In this document: positions 51,177 to 60,461 of the stretch, piece by piece
Layout of the letters: each line of letters starts with the position of its first letter
How positions within the stretch are numbered: the stretch's first letter is position 1
NCBI GenBank assembly: GCA_030530525.1
Contig: JAUMUT010000002.1
Span: 1-64,000, forward strand
Source: Capnocytophaga sp.
GTDB taxonomy: Bacteria; Bacteroidota; Bacteroidia; Flavobacteriales; Flavobacteriaceae
Reading direction: 5' to 3'
Length of the DNA stretch: 64,000 bases
Translations under genes and position numbers: made by a program
Notes under the pieces: model-generated
Databases searched by the model: none
What the model was told of the DNA's origin: nothing
The model's input: only the letters and a program-made list of their open reading frames with translations

Positions 51177-53672
51177 ATGCGGAAAATTATTATTTTGTTG
51201 AGCATTTTTTTGCAAAGTATTTCTTTGTTTGCTCAAAAAACAATTGATTTAAGAGGGCGTGTATTTGATGAGAAAAAGCAACCTTTGCTTGGGGTGAATG
51301 TTTTCGTAAAAGAGATACAGCGAGGCACTTCTACCGATGAACACGGATTTTATAATATTCCAAATGTTCCTGTTGGTAATCAGGTAGTTATATTTAGTTT
51401 CATAGGTTATCAAACCTTAGAAAAGGAAACAGAAATCATTCCTAACCGAAGTGGTTCGCATACACATTTAGATGTTATTCTAAAATCGGAAACTACTCAG
51501 TTACAAGAAGTTGAAGTAATTGGTAGGCGAGAATCTTCTTATAAAAATACCAATTCATTTGTAGGTACAAAAACGGCTACGGCTCTTAAAGATGTGCCAC
51601 AATCGGTGGGATATGTTACCAAAGAAGTTATTTTAGACCAAGGAGCTTCTACGGTTAATGATGTGGTGAAAAATATAAGTGGTGTGAGCCAATATACAAC
51701 ATATAATGATTTTAGTATCAGAGGTTTCCGTACAACAGGAAATCGTAATTCAGGAAATATGATAAACGGAATGCGAGCGCAAACCAGCCTTTGGAAACAA
51801 TCGTCATTGGCAAATATTGAGCGCGTAGAAGTTATCAAAGGACCTGCTTCGGCTCTATTTGGTAATGCGCAGCCAGGCGGAATTATCAACCGAGTTACTA
51901 AAAAACCTTTGTTAGAAAACCAAAATACGATAACTCTTGGGGCTGGAAGTTGGAATACAATTAAAACGTATGGAGATTTTACAGGACCATTGAACGACAA
52001 CCGAAGTCTTTTGTATCGTTTAAATTTGGGGTACGAATCTACGGATACATTTAGAGATTTGCAATCGTCTGAAAATTACATAGTTGCACCTTCTTTTTCA
52101 TTTTTGCCTAATGATAAAACGCGCTTGAATGTAGATGTAGTTTATCAGCGAATGAATGGAAAAGTGGATAGAGGGCAAACTATTTTTGGAGACGGCGATT
52201 TGTATTCTGTTCCTATTTCTCGCTCGCTTAGTGCAGCCAATGACTTTTTAAAAGAGACATTACTCAATGTTACCATAGGGCTTACACATCGTTTTACGGA
52301 TAATTTTTCTTTTAATAGTGTTTATCTAAATTCTTCATATTCAGAAGAATTACAAGAACATAATCAAGCCAATGCCTATTATATGCAACAAGGAAATAGA
52401 GCTAATACAGGCGACCAATCCAAAATTTTGATGCAAGCTCTTTTAAGAAGACGTTATTTCAGAAATAATAGTTTTAATAATTATTTTAATTATAACTTTA
52501 AAACAGGAATTGCAAAACACAATGTTTTAGTAGGTTATGATTATTTCCAAACGGATTTATTACCAGGTTCTTCTCAGCTAACTGCTGGTGGGTATCTTCT
52601 TACTAACGGAAGCACAACTACGACTTATAATCCTGCCAGAATAAGTGATTATCAATTAGATAGCGACGGAAATCCAATAACTAACGTGCCTACTTACGAT
52701 TTGAATAATCCTCAAAATGGTAATGGAATGAAAGATATTACCAAGTATGTTTTTGTGGATAGAGGTTTGGCACCTTATCAACAATATTCTCACGGAATTT
52801 ATGTACAAGAACAATTGGAAATCAGTTTTGTAAAGCTACTTTTAAGCCTTCGTAAAGAATTTTTTACAGATTATTTGAATTATAAAACAGATAATGAAAG
52901 TAAAATAGAGCAGCAGGCTCTTTTACCTAGAATTGGTTTAGTAATTTCCGCTTCGGATAATATAAATATTTATTCAACTTGGCAGAAAGGCTTTGAAACT
53001 CAGAGTGCTTCTATTCAGTCAGACCCAGACCGATATGGAGGTCCTTTTGACCCAATATACAGCGAATTATATGAAATTGGAGCAAAAACAGAATGGTTTA
53101 AACGAAAATTAAGTGCAACACTTTCCGTTTTTCAAATAACACAACAAAATTCATTGTATGACGCAAGTCCGGCCGTAGTTGGCAAGCCCGATTGGAAAAT
53201 GCAAATAGGAGAGGAGCAATCCAACGGTTTTGAATTAGATGTCGCAGGGCAAATTACCGATAATTGGAGTATCTTGGCAAGTTATGCTTATATTGATGCT
53301 AAAATTACCAAAACAGCGACTAATTCAGAAAAAGATTTTGGAATGCAAAGACCTTCTACACCGCGCCATTCAGGGAATATTTGGACAAAATATATTATTA
53401 AAAATGGTTTATTCAAAAATTTAGGAGCTGGTTTTGGTTACAATTTCGTTACCGAACGTTATGGGCAAGTAGCCCGAAGAGCAAATACAACCGTTTATCC
53501 TGGCTATGGATTGTTAAATGCAGTACTATATTATAAAGTAAATAATTTGCAATTACAATTGAATATCAATAATATAGCAAATAAAACACACTGGGTAGGA
53601 GGGTATGACAAACTTCGTTCTTTCCCTGGCAATCCGAGAAATATAAATGCTACGGTTACTTATAAATTTTAA
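51177..53672 (+). CDS. TonB-dependent siderophore-type receptor
   Basis: Outer membrane receptor of 831 residues. Signal peptide MRKIIILLSIFLQSISLFAQ; a carboxypeptidase-regulatory-like extension (about 22-110, IDLRGRVFDEKKQPLLGVNVFVKEI); TonB-box-like TQLQEVEVIGRRE; then a plug with LKDVPQSVGYVTKEVILDQGASTVNDVVKNISGV and RVEVIKGPASALFGNAQPGGIINRVTKKP. These are the landmarks of the TonB-siderophor branch (FhuE/FpvA-like). The barrel ends NPRNINATVTYKF. The likely ligand is a ferric siderophore, perhaps one made by another organism, since no biosynthesis genes are nearby. It is monocistronic, with a promoter and a terminator, and divergent from atpD. Confidence 0.9.
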   Translation: MRKIIILLSIFLQSISLFAQKTIDLRGRVFDEKKQPLLGVNVFVKEIQRGTSTDEHGFYNIPNVPVGNQVVIFSFIGYQTLEKETEIIPNRSGSHTHLDVILKSETTQLQEVEVIGRRESSYKNTNSFVGTKTATALKDVPQSVGYVTKEVILDQGASTVNDVVKNISGVSQYTTYNDFSIRGFRTTGNRNSGNMINGMRAQTSLWKQSSLANIERVEVIKGPASALFGNAQPGGIINRVTKKPLLENQNTITLGAGSWNTIKTYGDFTGPLNDNRSLLYRLNLGYESTDTFRDLQSSENYIVAPSFSFLPNDKTRLNVDVVYQRMNGKVDRGQTIFGDGDLYSVPISRSLSAANDFLKETLLNVTIGLTHRFTDNFSFNSVYLNSSYSEELQEHNQANAYYMQQGNRANTGDQSKILMQALLRRRYFRNNSFNNYFNYNFKTGIAKHNVLVGYDYFQTDLLPGSSQLTAGGYLLTNGSTTTTYNPARISDYQLDSDGNPITNVPTYDLNNPQNGNGMKDITKYVFVDRGLAPYQQYSHGIYVQEQLEISFVKLLLSLRKEFFTDYLNYKTDNESKIEQQALLPRIGLVISASDNINIYSTWQKGFETQSASIQSDPDRYGGPFDPIYSELYEIGAKTEWFKRKLSATLSVFQITQQNSLYDASPAVVGKPDWKMQIGEEQSNGFELDVAGQITDNWSILASYAYIDAKITKTATNSEKDFGMQRPSTPRHSGNIWTKYIIKNGLFKNLGAGFGYNFVTERYGQVARRANTTVYPGYGLLNAVLYYKVNNLQLQLNINNIANKTHWVGGYDKLRSFPGNPRNINATVTYKF

Positions 53673-53685
53673 GAAAATAAATAAT

Positions 53686-53719
53686 AAAATAGCTGCTTTT
53701 ATGAAGTGGCTATTTTTTT
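53686..53719 (+). terminator. Terminator after the siderophore-type receptor gene
   Basis: AAAATAGC (53686-53693) pairs with GCTATTTT (53709-53716), followed by T residues. Confidence 0.75.
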
Positions 53720-53761
53720 GTTAAAAAATATTTATATTTTAGTTTATGTTAAAAAAAGAAG

Positions 53762-53769
53762 TATTTTTG
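53762..53769 (+). promoter_or_regulatory. -7 promoter box for the dCMP deaminase gene
   Basis: TATTTTTG only 11 nt before ATG 53781, predicting a leader of a few nucleotides. It rules out the longer frame that would start at 53706, upstream of the promoter. Confidence 0.6.
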
Positions 53770-53780
53770 CAAAAAAAATT

Positions 53781-54209
53781 ATGGAAAAACAAGAAAGATA
53801 CGACCGCGCTTATATGAGAATAGCCGAGGAATGGGCTAAACTTTCATACAGCAAACGTGCCCAAGTTGGGGCAATTATCGTAAAAGATAGAATGATAATT
53901 TCTGATGGATACAATGGCACCCCCACAGGATTTGATAATTGTTGTGAAGATGAAAACGGAGTAACTCTTTGGTATGTGCTTCACGCTGAGGCAAATGCGA
54001 TATTAAAAGTAGCTGCTTCTACTCAGTCTTGTACAGGTGCTACTTTATACATCACAATGTCGCCCTGTAAAGAGTGTAGCAAACTTATTCATCAAGCAGG
54101 GATAACACGAGTAGTTTATAAAGAAAGTTATAAAGACCCCAGCGGTTTAGAATTTTTAGAAAAAGCTGGGGTAGAGATTACTTTTTTACCCAATTCTTCC
54201 GTTGAATAA
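53781..54209 (+). CDS. dCMP deaminase (ComEB-like)
   Basis: Zinc enzyme that deaminates dCMP to dUMP for dTTP synthesis. From ATG 53781 it has 142 residues and begins MEKQERYDRAYMRIAEEWAKLSYSKRAQVG; the 25 extra residues of the longer frame have no family counterpart and precede the promoter. The zinc ligands are H68-A-E70 and P95-C96-K-E-C99. The DGYNGTPTGFDNCCED segment is typical of dCMP deaminases rather than cytidine or guanine deaminases. It lies tail-to-tail with the GNAT gene and no clear terminator sits between them. Confidence 0.92.
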   Translation: MEKQERYDRAYMRIAEEWAKLSYSKRAQVGAIIVKDRMIISDGYNGTPTGFDNCCEDENGVTLWYVLHAEANAILKVAASTQSCTGATLYITMSPCKECSKLIHQAGITRVVYKESYKDPSGLEFLEKAGVEITFLPNSSVE

Positions 54210-54237
54210 AAATTGTAAATTATTGATAAATAGGTGA

Positions 54238-54777
54238 TTACCAAACTAAATGTTTGTAAATTCCTCCTCCTAAAATTTTTGAATCAACAAAAGAAAAACC
54301 TACACGTGTATAGAGTTTTTCGGCATTTGGGTTTTCTACATCAACGAGTAAGCCCAATTTTTCATTTTTTAAAGATTTTTTTAAGTAACGAAGTAATGCC
54401 GAGCCTATTCCTTTTCCTTGTGCTTCAGGGGTAACACTCAGAGTATCAATGTAATATTCTCCTGCTTCAGTTTCTTTTCCTAAAGAAATAGCTCTTCCAT
54501 ATTTTTGCTGAATATATTCTGTTACAGCTGTAGAAAGTTTGTCAAAATCTGCACCATTATAATATACTAAAGAACCCAAAATTTGGTTATTTTCTTCATA
54601 AACTAAGGCGTTTTCATAAGAATATTGATTATTTTTTAGAGAAAATAATTCTACTAATAAAGAAATAGCCTTTTCTTTATTCTCTTCATTTATAAGAAAA
54701 TAAGTTAATTTTTCCATTGCCTGAAACATTAGTTCGGCTACATAAGGAGCGTCTTGTGGGGTAGCTGGTCGTATCAT
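54238..54777 (-). CDS. GNAT-family acetyltransferase
   Basis: Acetyl-CoA-dependent N-acyltransferase of 179 residues, substrate unknown. It opens MIRPATPQDAPYVAELMFQAMEKL. Motif A with the pyrophosphate-binding loop reads IDTLSVTPEAQGKGIGSALLRYL, and motif B follows in LGLLVDVENPNAEKLYTRVGFSFVDSK. Its ATG overlaps the stop of the TonB-like gene by 4 nt (54774-54777), so it is translationally coupled as the third gene of a truB-TonB-like-GNAT operon. Confidence 0.88.
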   Translation of the reverse strand: MIRPATPQDAPYVAELMFQAMEKLTYFLINEENKEKAISLLVELFSLKNNQYSYENALVYEENNQILGSLVYYNGADFDKLSTAVTEYIQQKYGRAISLGKETEAGEYYIDTLSVTPEAQGKGIGSALLRYLKKSLKNEKLGLLVDVENPNAEKLYTRVGFSFVDSKILGGGIYKHLVW

Positions 54778-55535
54778 TTTTTTTCTTTTGGTTGGAAAAT
54801 ATAAGTTATAGTTCCTGTTTGCTTAGGTTTGTTAAAATCAGGACTGAAACGAGCTTTTTTGGCATATTCCAAAGCATTATCAGTCAAACACGCATTGGTA
54901 GAGGTAGATTGTTGCGTATTGATGTTAGCATCAATAATAGCCCCATTCATATCCACAGTAATATTTACTACTATTTTTCCAAAAAATTCACAAGTATAGA
55001 TAGGGTTTGGTAGCTCACGAGTAGCGTAACGTCCTTCTAATGAGTATTTTACAAGAGAATTTTTATTTACTTCGTTATTTACTTTTTTCAGTTCTTCTTT
55101 GGGTTCTGCTGGTATTTCCGTTATAGTTTCTTGGATGGAATTATCATCAGATAAAGAATTTTCACCTTTTTCATTATCATCTTGTGCCTGTTGTTCTGCC
55201 AGAATTTGGTCTAAACTCTTTAAGTTTTCAGCTTGTTTTAGGCTTGCATCGGCTTGGTTATAGGCTTTAGTTGTTAGTTCTGTATGGTTAAAATTTTGTA
55301 AATTTTCATCAGAAAATTCTTCTTTCTCTTCAAAAATTTGTTCTATCTGTTGTGGAGATGAAATTTCTATCAAAAATTCTTTTGGAGTACTCCCTATCTG
55401 AAAAACAAGTAATCCCGCAATGATAAACATTAATACTATCAATGTTAGAATTAATGCTTTTTCTTGCCGTGATAGTACTAAACTTTGAAATTCAGAAACG
55501 GCTTGTTTTTTTATATTTTGAATAAAATTATTCAA
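54774..55535 (-). CDS. TonB-like energy transducer protein
   Basis: Protein of 253 residues with one membrane anchor near residues 27-47 (ALILTLIVLMFIIAGLLVFQIG), a long acidic, Gln/Asn/Glu-rich spacer (about 60-165) and a C-terminal TonB/TolA-like domain (about 168-250) with RYATRELPNPIYTCEFFGKIVVNITVDMNGAIIDANI and AKKARFSPDFNKPKQTGTITYIF. The layout matches TonB, which transmits proton-motive force to outer membrane receptors. The usual proline-rich spacer is replaced by an acidic one. No exbB or exbD is adjacent. It overlaps truB by 8 nt and the GNAT gene by 4 nt. The unusual neighbours mean regulation together with tRNA modification. Confidence 0.8.
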   Translation of the reverse strand: MNNFIQNIKKQAVSEFQSLVLSRQEKALILTLIVLMFIIAGLLVFQIGSTPKEFLIEISSPQQIEQIFEEKEEFSDENLQNFNHTELTTKAYNQADASLKQAENLKSLDQILAEQQAQDDNEKGENSLSDDNSIQETITEIPAEPKEELKKVNNEVNKNSLVKYSLEGRYATRELPNPIYTCEFFGKIVVNITVDMNGAIIDANINTQQSTSTNACLTDNALEYAKKARFSPDFNKPKQTGTITYIFQPKEKK

Positions 55536-56217
55536 TTTCTATATGTTTTTTTACAAATTCTTCGGGAGAAAGGGCGTTTTCAACGGAAAAATCACCTATT
55601 TTTGTTCGTCTAAGACAAGAAAGATACCCACCACTGCCTAATGCTTTACCAATATCATTCGCTAATGAGCGAATATAAGTTCCTTTACTACAATGAACTT
55701 CAAAAAATAGCTCTTTTTTAGATATTAAATTCAATTTTAAATCATAAATATGAATTTTCCGAGCTTTTACTTCAATTTCTTTCCCCTCTCGGGCAAATTC
55801 ATACAAGCGTTTTCCATCTTTTTTTAGTGCAGAAAAAATGGGAGGAAATTGTTCTATTTCGCCCACGAATTGATTTTTAATCTCTTCCACCAATTCAAGA
55901 GTTATATGCTCGGTAGGGAAAGTAGCATTGACTTCCGTTTCCATATCAAAGGAAGGCGTTGTTGCACCAAGTGTAATATTTCCCGTATAAACTTTGCTTG
56001 TTGCTTGTATTTCTTCTATTTTTTTAGTAAATTTCCCTGTACAGATGATTAAAAGCCCTGTTGCTAAGGGATCTAACGTGCCTGCGTGTCCAATTTTTAT
56101 TTTTTTTAATCGAAATTTCTTCAAAATAGCCCATTTTAGCTTATTTACAGCCTGAAATGAACTCCAATGAAGAGGTTTATCTATCAAAATAACCTTTCCG
56201 TTGCTAATTTCTTCCAT
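55528..56217 (-). CDS. truB: tRNA pseudouridine(55) synthase
   Basis: Converts U55 of the tRNA T loop to pseudouridine. The 229-residue chain has the catalytic Asp at D49 in KIGHAGTLDPLATGLLIICTG, then YTGNITLGATTPSFDMETE, QFPPIFSALKKDGKRLYEFAREG and CSKGTYIRSLANDIG. It lacks the C-terminal PUA extension of longer TruB proteins, as is normal in Bacteroidota. First gene of a three-gene overlapping operon, 33 nt downstream of the acyl-CoA ligase gene on the same strand, so the ligase may also belong to the transcript. Confidence 0.95.
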   Translation of the reverse strand: MEEISNGKVILIDKPLHWSSFQAVNKLKWAILKKFRLKKIKIGHAGTLDPLATGLLIICTGKFTKKIEEIQATSKVYTGNITLGATTPSFDMETEVNATFPTEHITLELVEEIKNQFVGEIEQFPPIFSALKKDGKRLYEFAREGKEIEVKARKIHIYDLKLNLISKKELFFEVHCSKGTYIRSLANDIGKALGSGGYLSCLRRTKIGDFSVENALSPEEFVKKHIEIE

Positions 56218-56250
56218 AATAAAAGCATTTTTTAGTAAAAAAAGATGAAA

Positions 56251-58041
56251 TTAAACATACATTGCTTCTATTTCTCGGAAATAATTACGATAAATATTTT
56301 TTCGTTTTAATTTTAGTGTTGGGGTCAATTCATCTCTATCAATAGAAAATGGATTGGTTAATAAAGTAAATTTCTTTATTTTTTCGTAATTAGGTAATTC
56401 TTTTTGTAAATGTTGCAATCTTTTGTTAAAAAACTCAATAATATCCGTATTTTTTATTAAATCGCTGTAATTTTTATATTTTAAATTGAGTTCTTTTGCA
56501 TATTCTACTAATGCTTCATAATTAGGAACGATAAGAGCCGAAACATAACGGCGAGTATCCGCAATGATAGCAATTTGTTCTATAAAACTATCTTTTCCAA
56601 CCTTACCTTCTATCTGTTGAGGGGCAATATATTTACCATTGGAGGTCTTCATAAGCTCTTTTATACGGTCTGTAATGAAAATATTTCCATTTTCATCAAT
56701 ATTTCCTGCATCTCCAGTGCGTAAAAAGCCGTCTTTGGTGAAAGATTTGGCAGTTTCTTCGGGATTATTGTAATATCCTTTGGTAACAGAGCCTCCTTTT
56801 ACTAAAATTTCATTATTTTCTCCTATTTTTACCTGAATATTAGGTAAAATTGTACCAACAGAAGCAGAATTAAACTGGCTATTCCAACAACAAATGGTAG
56901 CTGTGGTTTCTGTCATTCCGTAACCTAATTTGATATTTACTCCAATAGCGTGGAAAAATAGCCCAATAGAAGGCTCTAAGGTTGCTCCACCGCAAGGAAT
57001 CATCTCTATATTTCCTCCCAAAGCATCTCTAAGGCGTTGAAAAACTTTTTTATCTGCAAAATTTAATACTTTTTGAGTGAAAAAAGGAACTTTTTTGCCT
57101 TCTTGTTTTAATTTAAGTGCTTTTTTAGCATTTTTTACGGCAAAAGAAAAGATAAATCGTTTGAAAAAGCTCTGTTTAGTAACATTTTCATAGATTTTTG
57201 TATAAATTTTCTCTAATAAACGAGGAACTACACACATATAATGCGGTTGAACTTCTTTTAAAGCATCGGCTACTTTGTTTGTATCATCTAAATAGCAGTT
57301 AATCACTCCTTTATGAAGAACATAAGCAAGCCAAGTGCGCTCATAAACGTGAGAAAGCGGAAGGAAAGACATTGATTTTTTACCTTCTTCTACTTTTAGG
57401 CGTGCATCGTGGTTGATGAACTGATATGCAACGTTTTCATAGTCAATAATTACGCCTTTTGGGTCGCCTGTTGTTCCAGAAGTGTATATAATGGTATAAA
57501 TATCGGTAAGTTTTCTGCGAGAAAGTCGGTTTTCTACCTCATTAGCGCATTCTTTTTCGTTAGAAATAATAGTAAAATCTTTCAAATGAATAGAAAAATT
57601 ATTATTTTCTAACACAATAGCCTCATTAATGGCAATAATTTGCTTTAAATTTGGACATTTTTCTTTTGCAAGTACCGCTTTATCATATTGTTCTTGCTCT
57701 CCAACGAATAAAAAGCGAATATTAGCATTATTTATGATATGTGCGACTTGGTCGGCGGTATTGGTTGCATAAATAGGTACGGCACACGCACGAATAAAGC
57801 CTGCTGCAATATCAATCATTGTCCATTGCGGAGTATTTGGCGAAAAAATGCCAATATTTTCAAATTCTTCTACTTTGTTAAAAATGAGAGCGTTAGCAAT
57901 AGTTTTCACATTTGCATTTAACTCATTCCAAGAGAGGGAAGCCCACGAACCATTTTTTCGGAAACGGATAGCCTCGCGGTCTTGATACTTTTGCACTTGT
58001 TCCAAAAAGCGAGTAACGAAGTGAAATTTTTCTAAATTCAT
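56251..58041 (-). CDS. AMP-binding long-chain acyl-CoA synthetase
   Basis: Activates fatty acids with ATP and CoA. Protein of 596 residues from ATG 58041 (MNLEKFHFVTRFLEQVQKYQDREAIRFRKNGSW); the longer frame begins at a TTG (58051-58053) inside a CAAAATTA promoter-like box and was rejected. The P-loop motif IIYTSGTTGDPKGVIIDYEN is near 185, the GYGMTETTAT motif near 375, and the TGDAGNIDENGNIFITDRIKELMKTSNGKYIAP hinge follows. The missing ER/peroxisomal-type insert and the length point to the bacterial FadD15-like branch. Possible companion of truB downstream by spacing only. Confidence 0.92.
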   Translation of the reverse strand: MNLEKFHFVTRFLEQVQKYQDREAIRFRKNGSWASLSWNELNANVKTIANALIFNKVEEFENIGIFSPNTPQWTMIDIAAGFIRACAVPIYATNTADQVAHIINNANIRFLFVGEQEQYDKAVLAKEKCPNLKQIIAINEAIVLENNNFSIHLKDFTIISNEKECANEVENRLSRRKLTDIYTIIYTSGTTGDPKGVIIDYENVAYQFINHDARLKVEEGKKSMSFLPLSHVYERTWLAYVLHKGVINCYLDDTNKVADALKEVQPHYMCVVPRLLEKIYTKIYENVTKQSFFKRFIFSFAVKNAKKALKLKQEGKKVPFFTQKVLNFADKKVFQRLRDALGGNIEMIPCGGATLEPSIGLFFHAIGVNIKLGYGMTETTATICCWNSQFNSASVGTILPNIQVKIGENNEILVKGGSVTKGYYNNPEETAKSFTKDGFLRTGDAGNIDENGNIFITDRIKELMKTSNGKYIAPQQIEGKVGKDSFIEQIAIIADTRRYVSALIVPNYEALVEYAKELNLKYKNYSDLIKNTDIIEFFNKRLQHLQKELPNYEKIKKFTLLTNPFSIDRDELTPTLKLKRKNIYRNYFREIEAMYV

Positions 58042-58064
58042 AGTAATACTCAAAATTAGAACCG

Positions 58065-58072
58065 CAAAGTTA
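58065..58072 (-). promoter_or_regulatory. -7 promoter box for the acyl-CoA synthetase gene
   Basis: Minus-strand TAACTTTG (plus CAAAGTTA), 23 nt before ATG 58041. A second box, TAATTTTG (plus 58051-58058), is closer. Either rules out the TTG start at 58053. Confidence 0.5.
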
Positions 58073-58299
58073 CAAGTTTTCTTTATATAAAACTATAAAA
58101 AAAAGTTAAAAACAATAGTTGTAATAATTAAACTATTTTATTTTGAATGATTTTAAATTATATAAAAATAATTCTTATTTCAGTGCATTGAAATGTGTTT
58201 TTGATTAAAAAAGGAATAGAATTATTAAAAAAACGCATTAAGTTTGATAAAAAAATACAAAAAATATTTCAAAAGCTATTTTATAAAGGTAAAAATTAG
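58073..58299. other. Divergent AT-rich intergenic region
   Basis: No gene or stable hairpin seen; it separates the divergent acyl-CoA synthetase and acyl-CoA carboxylase genes, whose -7 boxes flank it. Confidence 0.5.
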
Positions 58300-58307
58300 T
58301 ATTTTTG
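58300..58307 (+). promoter_or_regulatory. -7 promoter box for the acyl-CoA carboxylase gene
   Basis: TATTTTTG, 21 nt before ATG 58329. Its TTG (58305-58307) is in frame and gives the longer frame a false start. Confidence 0.6.
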
Positions 58308-58328
58308 CACGCTCAAAATTCCAAAAAG

Positions 58329-59957
58329 ATGGATTTAGTATTCAATAAAAATGAAGATTATAACAAGAACTTGCGTGATGAAGTACGCCAGCGGTTGGAG
58401 AAAATAAAACTTGGAGGTGGCCAAAAGGCTACGGAAAAGCTTCATTCGCAAGGCAAACTTACAGCTCGGGAGCGTATAGATTATCTATTGGATAAAGATA
58501 AACCTCGTTTGGAAATTGGAGCTTTTGCCGCCGAAGGAATGTATAAGGAATACGGAGGTTGTCCTTCTGCTGGGGTAGTTGTGGAAATAGGTTATATACG
58601 TGGGAAACAGGTTGTTGTAGTTGCTAACGATGCATCGGTAAAAGCAGGAGCGTGGTTCCCGATGACGTGTAAAAAAAATCTTCGGGCGCAAGAAATTTCC
58701 ATAGAAAATAAACTACCTATTATTTATTTGGTAGATAGTGCTGGCGTTTTTTTGCCTTTGCAAGATGAGGTTTTCCCTGATAAAGAACATTTTGGGCGCA
58801 TTTTCCGCAATAATGCTCAAATGAGCAGTATGGGAATTGTACAAATATCTGCCGTAATGGGAAGTTGTGTAGCAGGAGGAGCGTATTTACCTATTATGAG
58901 CGATGAGGCTTTGATTGTTAATAAAACAGGAAGTATTTTCTTAGCAGGAAGTTATTTGGTAAAGGCTGCCATAGGCGAAGATGTGGATAACGAAACACTT
59001 GGAGGCGCAACTACGCATTGTCAAATCAGTGGAGTAACAGATTATCAGTGCGAAAATGACTATGACGCATTAGATGTTATCAAAAATTTAATAGATAAAC
59101 TTGGCGAAAGCCAAAAGGCAGGATTTAATAGGGTAAAACCTAAAAAACCGAAACTAAATCCGCAAGATATTTACGGAATTTTGCCTGCGAATCGTACGCA
59201 ACCTTATGATATGAAAGAAATTATTCTCCGTTTGGTGGATAATTCGGAATGGGAAGAATATAAAGAAGGTTATGGACAAACTATTCTTACAGGTTATGCT
59301 CGTGTTGATGGCTGGGCTGTCGGGATTGTTGCCAATCAGCGTAAAGTGGTGAAAAACAAGAAAGGAGAAATGCAAGTAGGGGGCGTTATTTATTCGGATA
59401 GTGCCGACAAAGCTACGCGTTTTATAGCCAATTGTAACCAAAAGAAAATCCCGATTATTTTCTTGCAAGATGTTACAGGTTTTATGGTTGGCTCAAAATC
59501 AGAACACGGAGGAATTATAAAAGATGGAGCGAAATTAGTAAATGCAGTGGCAAATTCTGTGGTGCCAAAATTCACGATTATTGTAGGAAATTCATATGGT
59601 GCAGGCAATTATGCTATGTGCGGAAAAGCATATGACCCAAGGCTTATTGTCGCTTATCCATCGGCTCATTTAGCTGTTATGGGAGGCACACAAGCAGCGA
59701 AAGTTTTATTACAAATAGAAACAGCCACACTAAAACGCAAAGGCGAGGTTCTTTCTCCTGAAAGAGAAAACGAGCTTTTGGCTCAAATAACCAAAAAATA
59801 CGAAGAACAAACAACACCTTATTATGCTGCGGCTCGCCTTTGGACAGATGCCATCATTGATCCGTTGGATACTCGTACTTGGATTTCTATGGGGATAGAA
59901 GCGGCCAATAATGCTCCTATTGAGAAAAATTTCAGCTTAGGGATTATACAAACTTAA
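58329..59957 (+). CDS. Acyl-CoA carboxylase beta (carboxyltransferase) subunit
   Basis: Transfers a carboxyl group from biotin to an acyl-CoA (propionyl-, methylcrotonyl- or acetyl-CoA type). From ATG 58329 the protein has 542 residues: MDLVFNKNEDYNKNLRDEVRQRLEKIKLGGGQKATEKLHSQGKLTARERIDYLLD. The N-terminal crotonase-like half has VDSAGVFLPLQDEVFPDKEHFGRIFRNNAQMS and AVMGSCVAGGAYLP. The C-terminal half has FLQDVTGFMVGSKSEHGGIIKDGAKLVNAVANS and GNSYGAGNYAMCGKAYDPR. Both oxyanion-hole glycine pairs look intact. The SKSEHGGIIKDGAK form resembles methylcrotonyl/geranyl-type beta chains, so the substrate is uncertain. Biotin carboxylase and biotin carrier genes are not adjacent. Confidence 0.92.
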   Translation: MDLVFNKNEDYNKNLRDEVRQRLEKIKLGGGQKATEKLHSQGKLTARERIDYLLDKDKPRLEIGAFAAEGMYKEYGGCPSAGVVVEIGYIRGKQVVVVANDASVKAGAWFPMTCKKNLRAQEISIENKLPIIYLVDSAGVFLPLQDEVFPDKEHFGRIFRNNAQMSSMGIVQISAVMGSCVAGGAYLPIMSDEALIVNKTGSIFLAGSYLVKAAIGEDVDNETLGGATTHCQISGVTDYQCENDYDALDVIKNLIDKLGESQKAGFNRVKPKKPKLNPQDIYGILPANRTQPYDMKEIILRLVDNSEWEEYKEGYGQTILTGYARVDGWAVGIVANQRKVVKNKKGEMQVGGVIYSDSADKATRFIANCNQKKIPIIFLQDVTGFMVGSKSEHGGIIKDGAKLVNAVANSVVPKFTIIVGNSYGAGNYAMCGKAYDPRLIVAYPSAHLAVMGGTQAAKVLLQIETATLKRKGEVLSPERENELLAQITKKYEEQTTPYYAAARLWTDAIIDPLDTRTWISMGIEAANNAPIEKNFSLGIIQT

Positions 59958-60135
59958 TTATGATAAATAAACATAAAAAGTTGAAAATCAATTATAAAAA
60001 ATGAAAAATTGGAATACTTGGCTTACTTTTTGTTGTATTATTTTTCACATTTTTATTTAAAACTAATTATTTAAATAAACACACTATTTCCTATTTTTAT
60101 TAGGGAAAAAGACACTAAATTAAAAAGAACAAACA

Positions 60136-60453
60136 ATGAGTAATGCTTCAAAAAAAGGTTCATTAGAATTTCATATCAATTTGAAAAATATAAAGAATGA
60201 ACGTGCTTTCCTTATGAAAATGAAGGAAAGTTTTCAGTTGCCAGATTATTTTGGTTTCACCCTTGATGGGTTAGATGATTGTATGCAGTCCTTAGAATGG
60301 ATCGAGCATAAGCAAATTTTAGCAAAATTTTATCATTTAGAGGAAGTAAAAGCACACAATGAGGTGTTATACAGCGAAATCCTCAGTAGCCTTCATCTTT
60401 ATAACCAATATTGGCAAGATAGCCCAGAGAAAAAAGTAATTTTTGAATATTAA
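60136..60453 (+). CDS. Barstar-like ribonuclease inhibitor
   Basis: Protein of 105 residues with the barstar core: [50 protein letters not shown]. The [15 protein letters not shown] helix is the part that plugs barnase-type active sites. No barnase-like nuclease gene lies upstream or downstream, so it is an orphan immunity-type protein or has another regulatory role. It lies 8 nt before yjdM and seems co-transcribed with it and tyrS. Confident in fold, not in role. Confidence 0.82.
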   Translation: MSNASKKGSLEFHINLKNIKNERAFLMKMKESFQLPDYFGFTLDGLDDCMQSLEWIEHKQILAKFYHLEEVKAHNEVLYSEILSSLHLYNQYWQDSPEKKVIFEY

Positions 60454-60461
60454 TTAATAAA

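Noticed and set aside
60001..60060. Tiny open frame MKNWNTWLTF... of 19 codons after the acyl-CoA carboxylase gene
   Set aside because: Hydrophobic and starts with ATG, but no promoter box or terminator supports it; chance is likely in AT-rich spacer.
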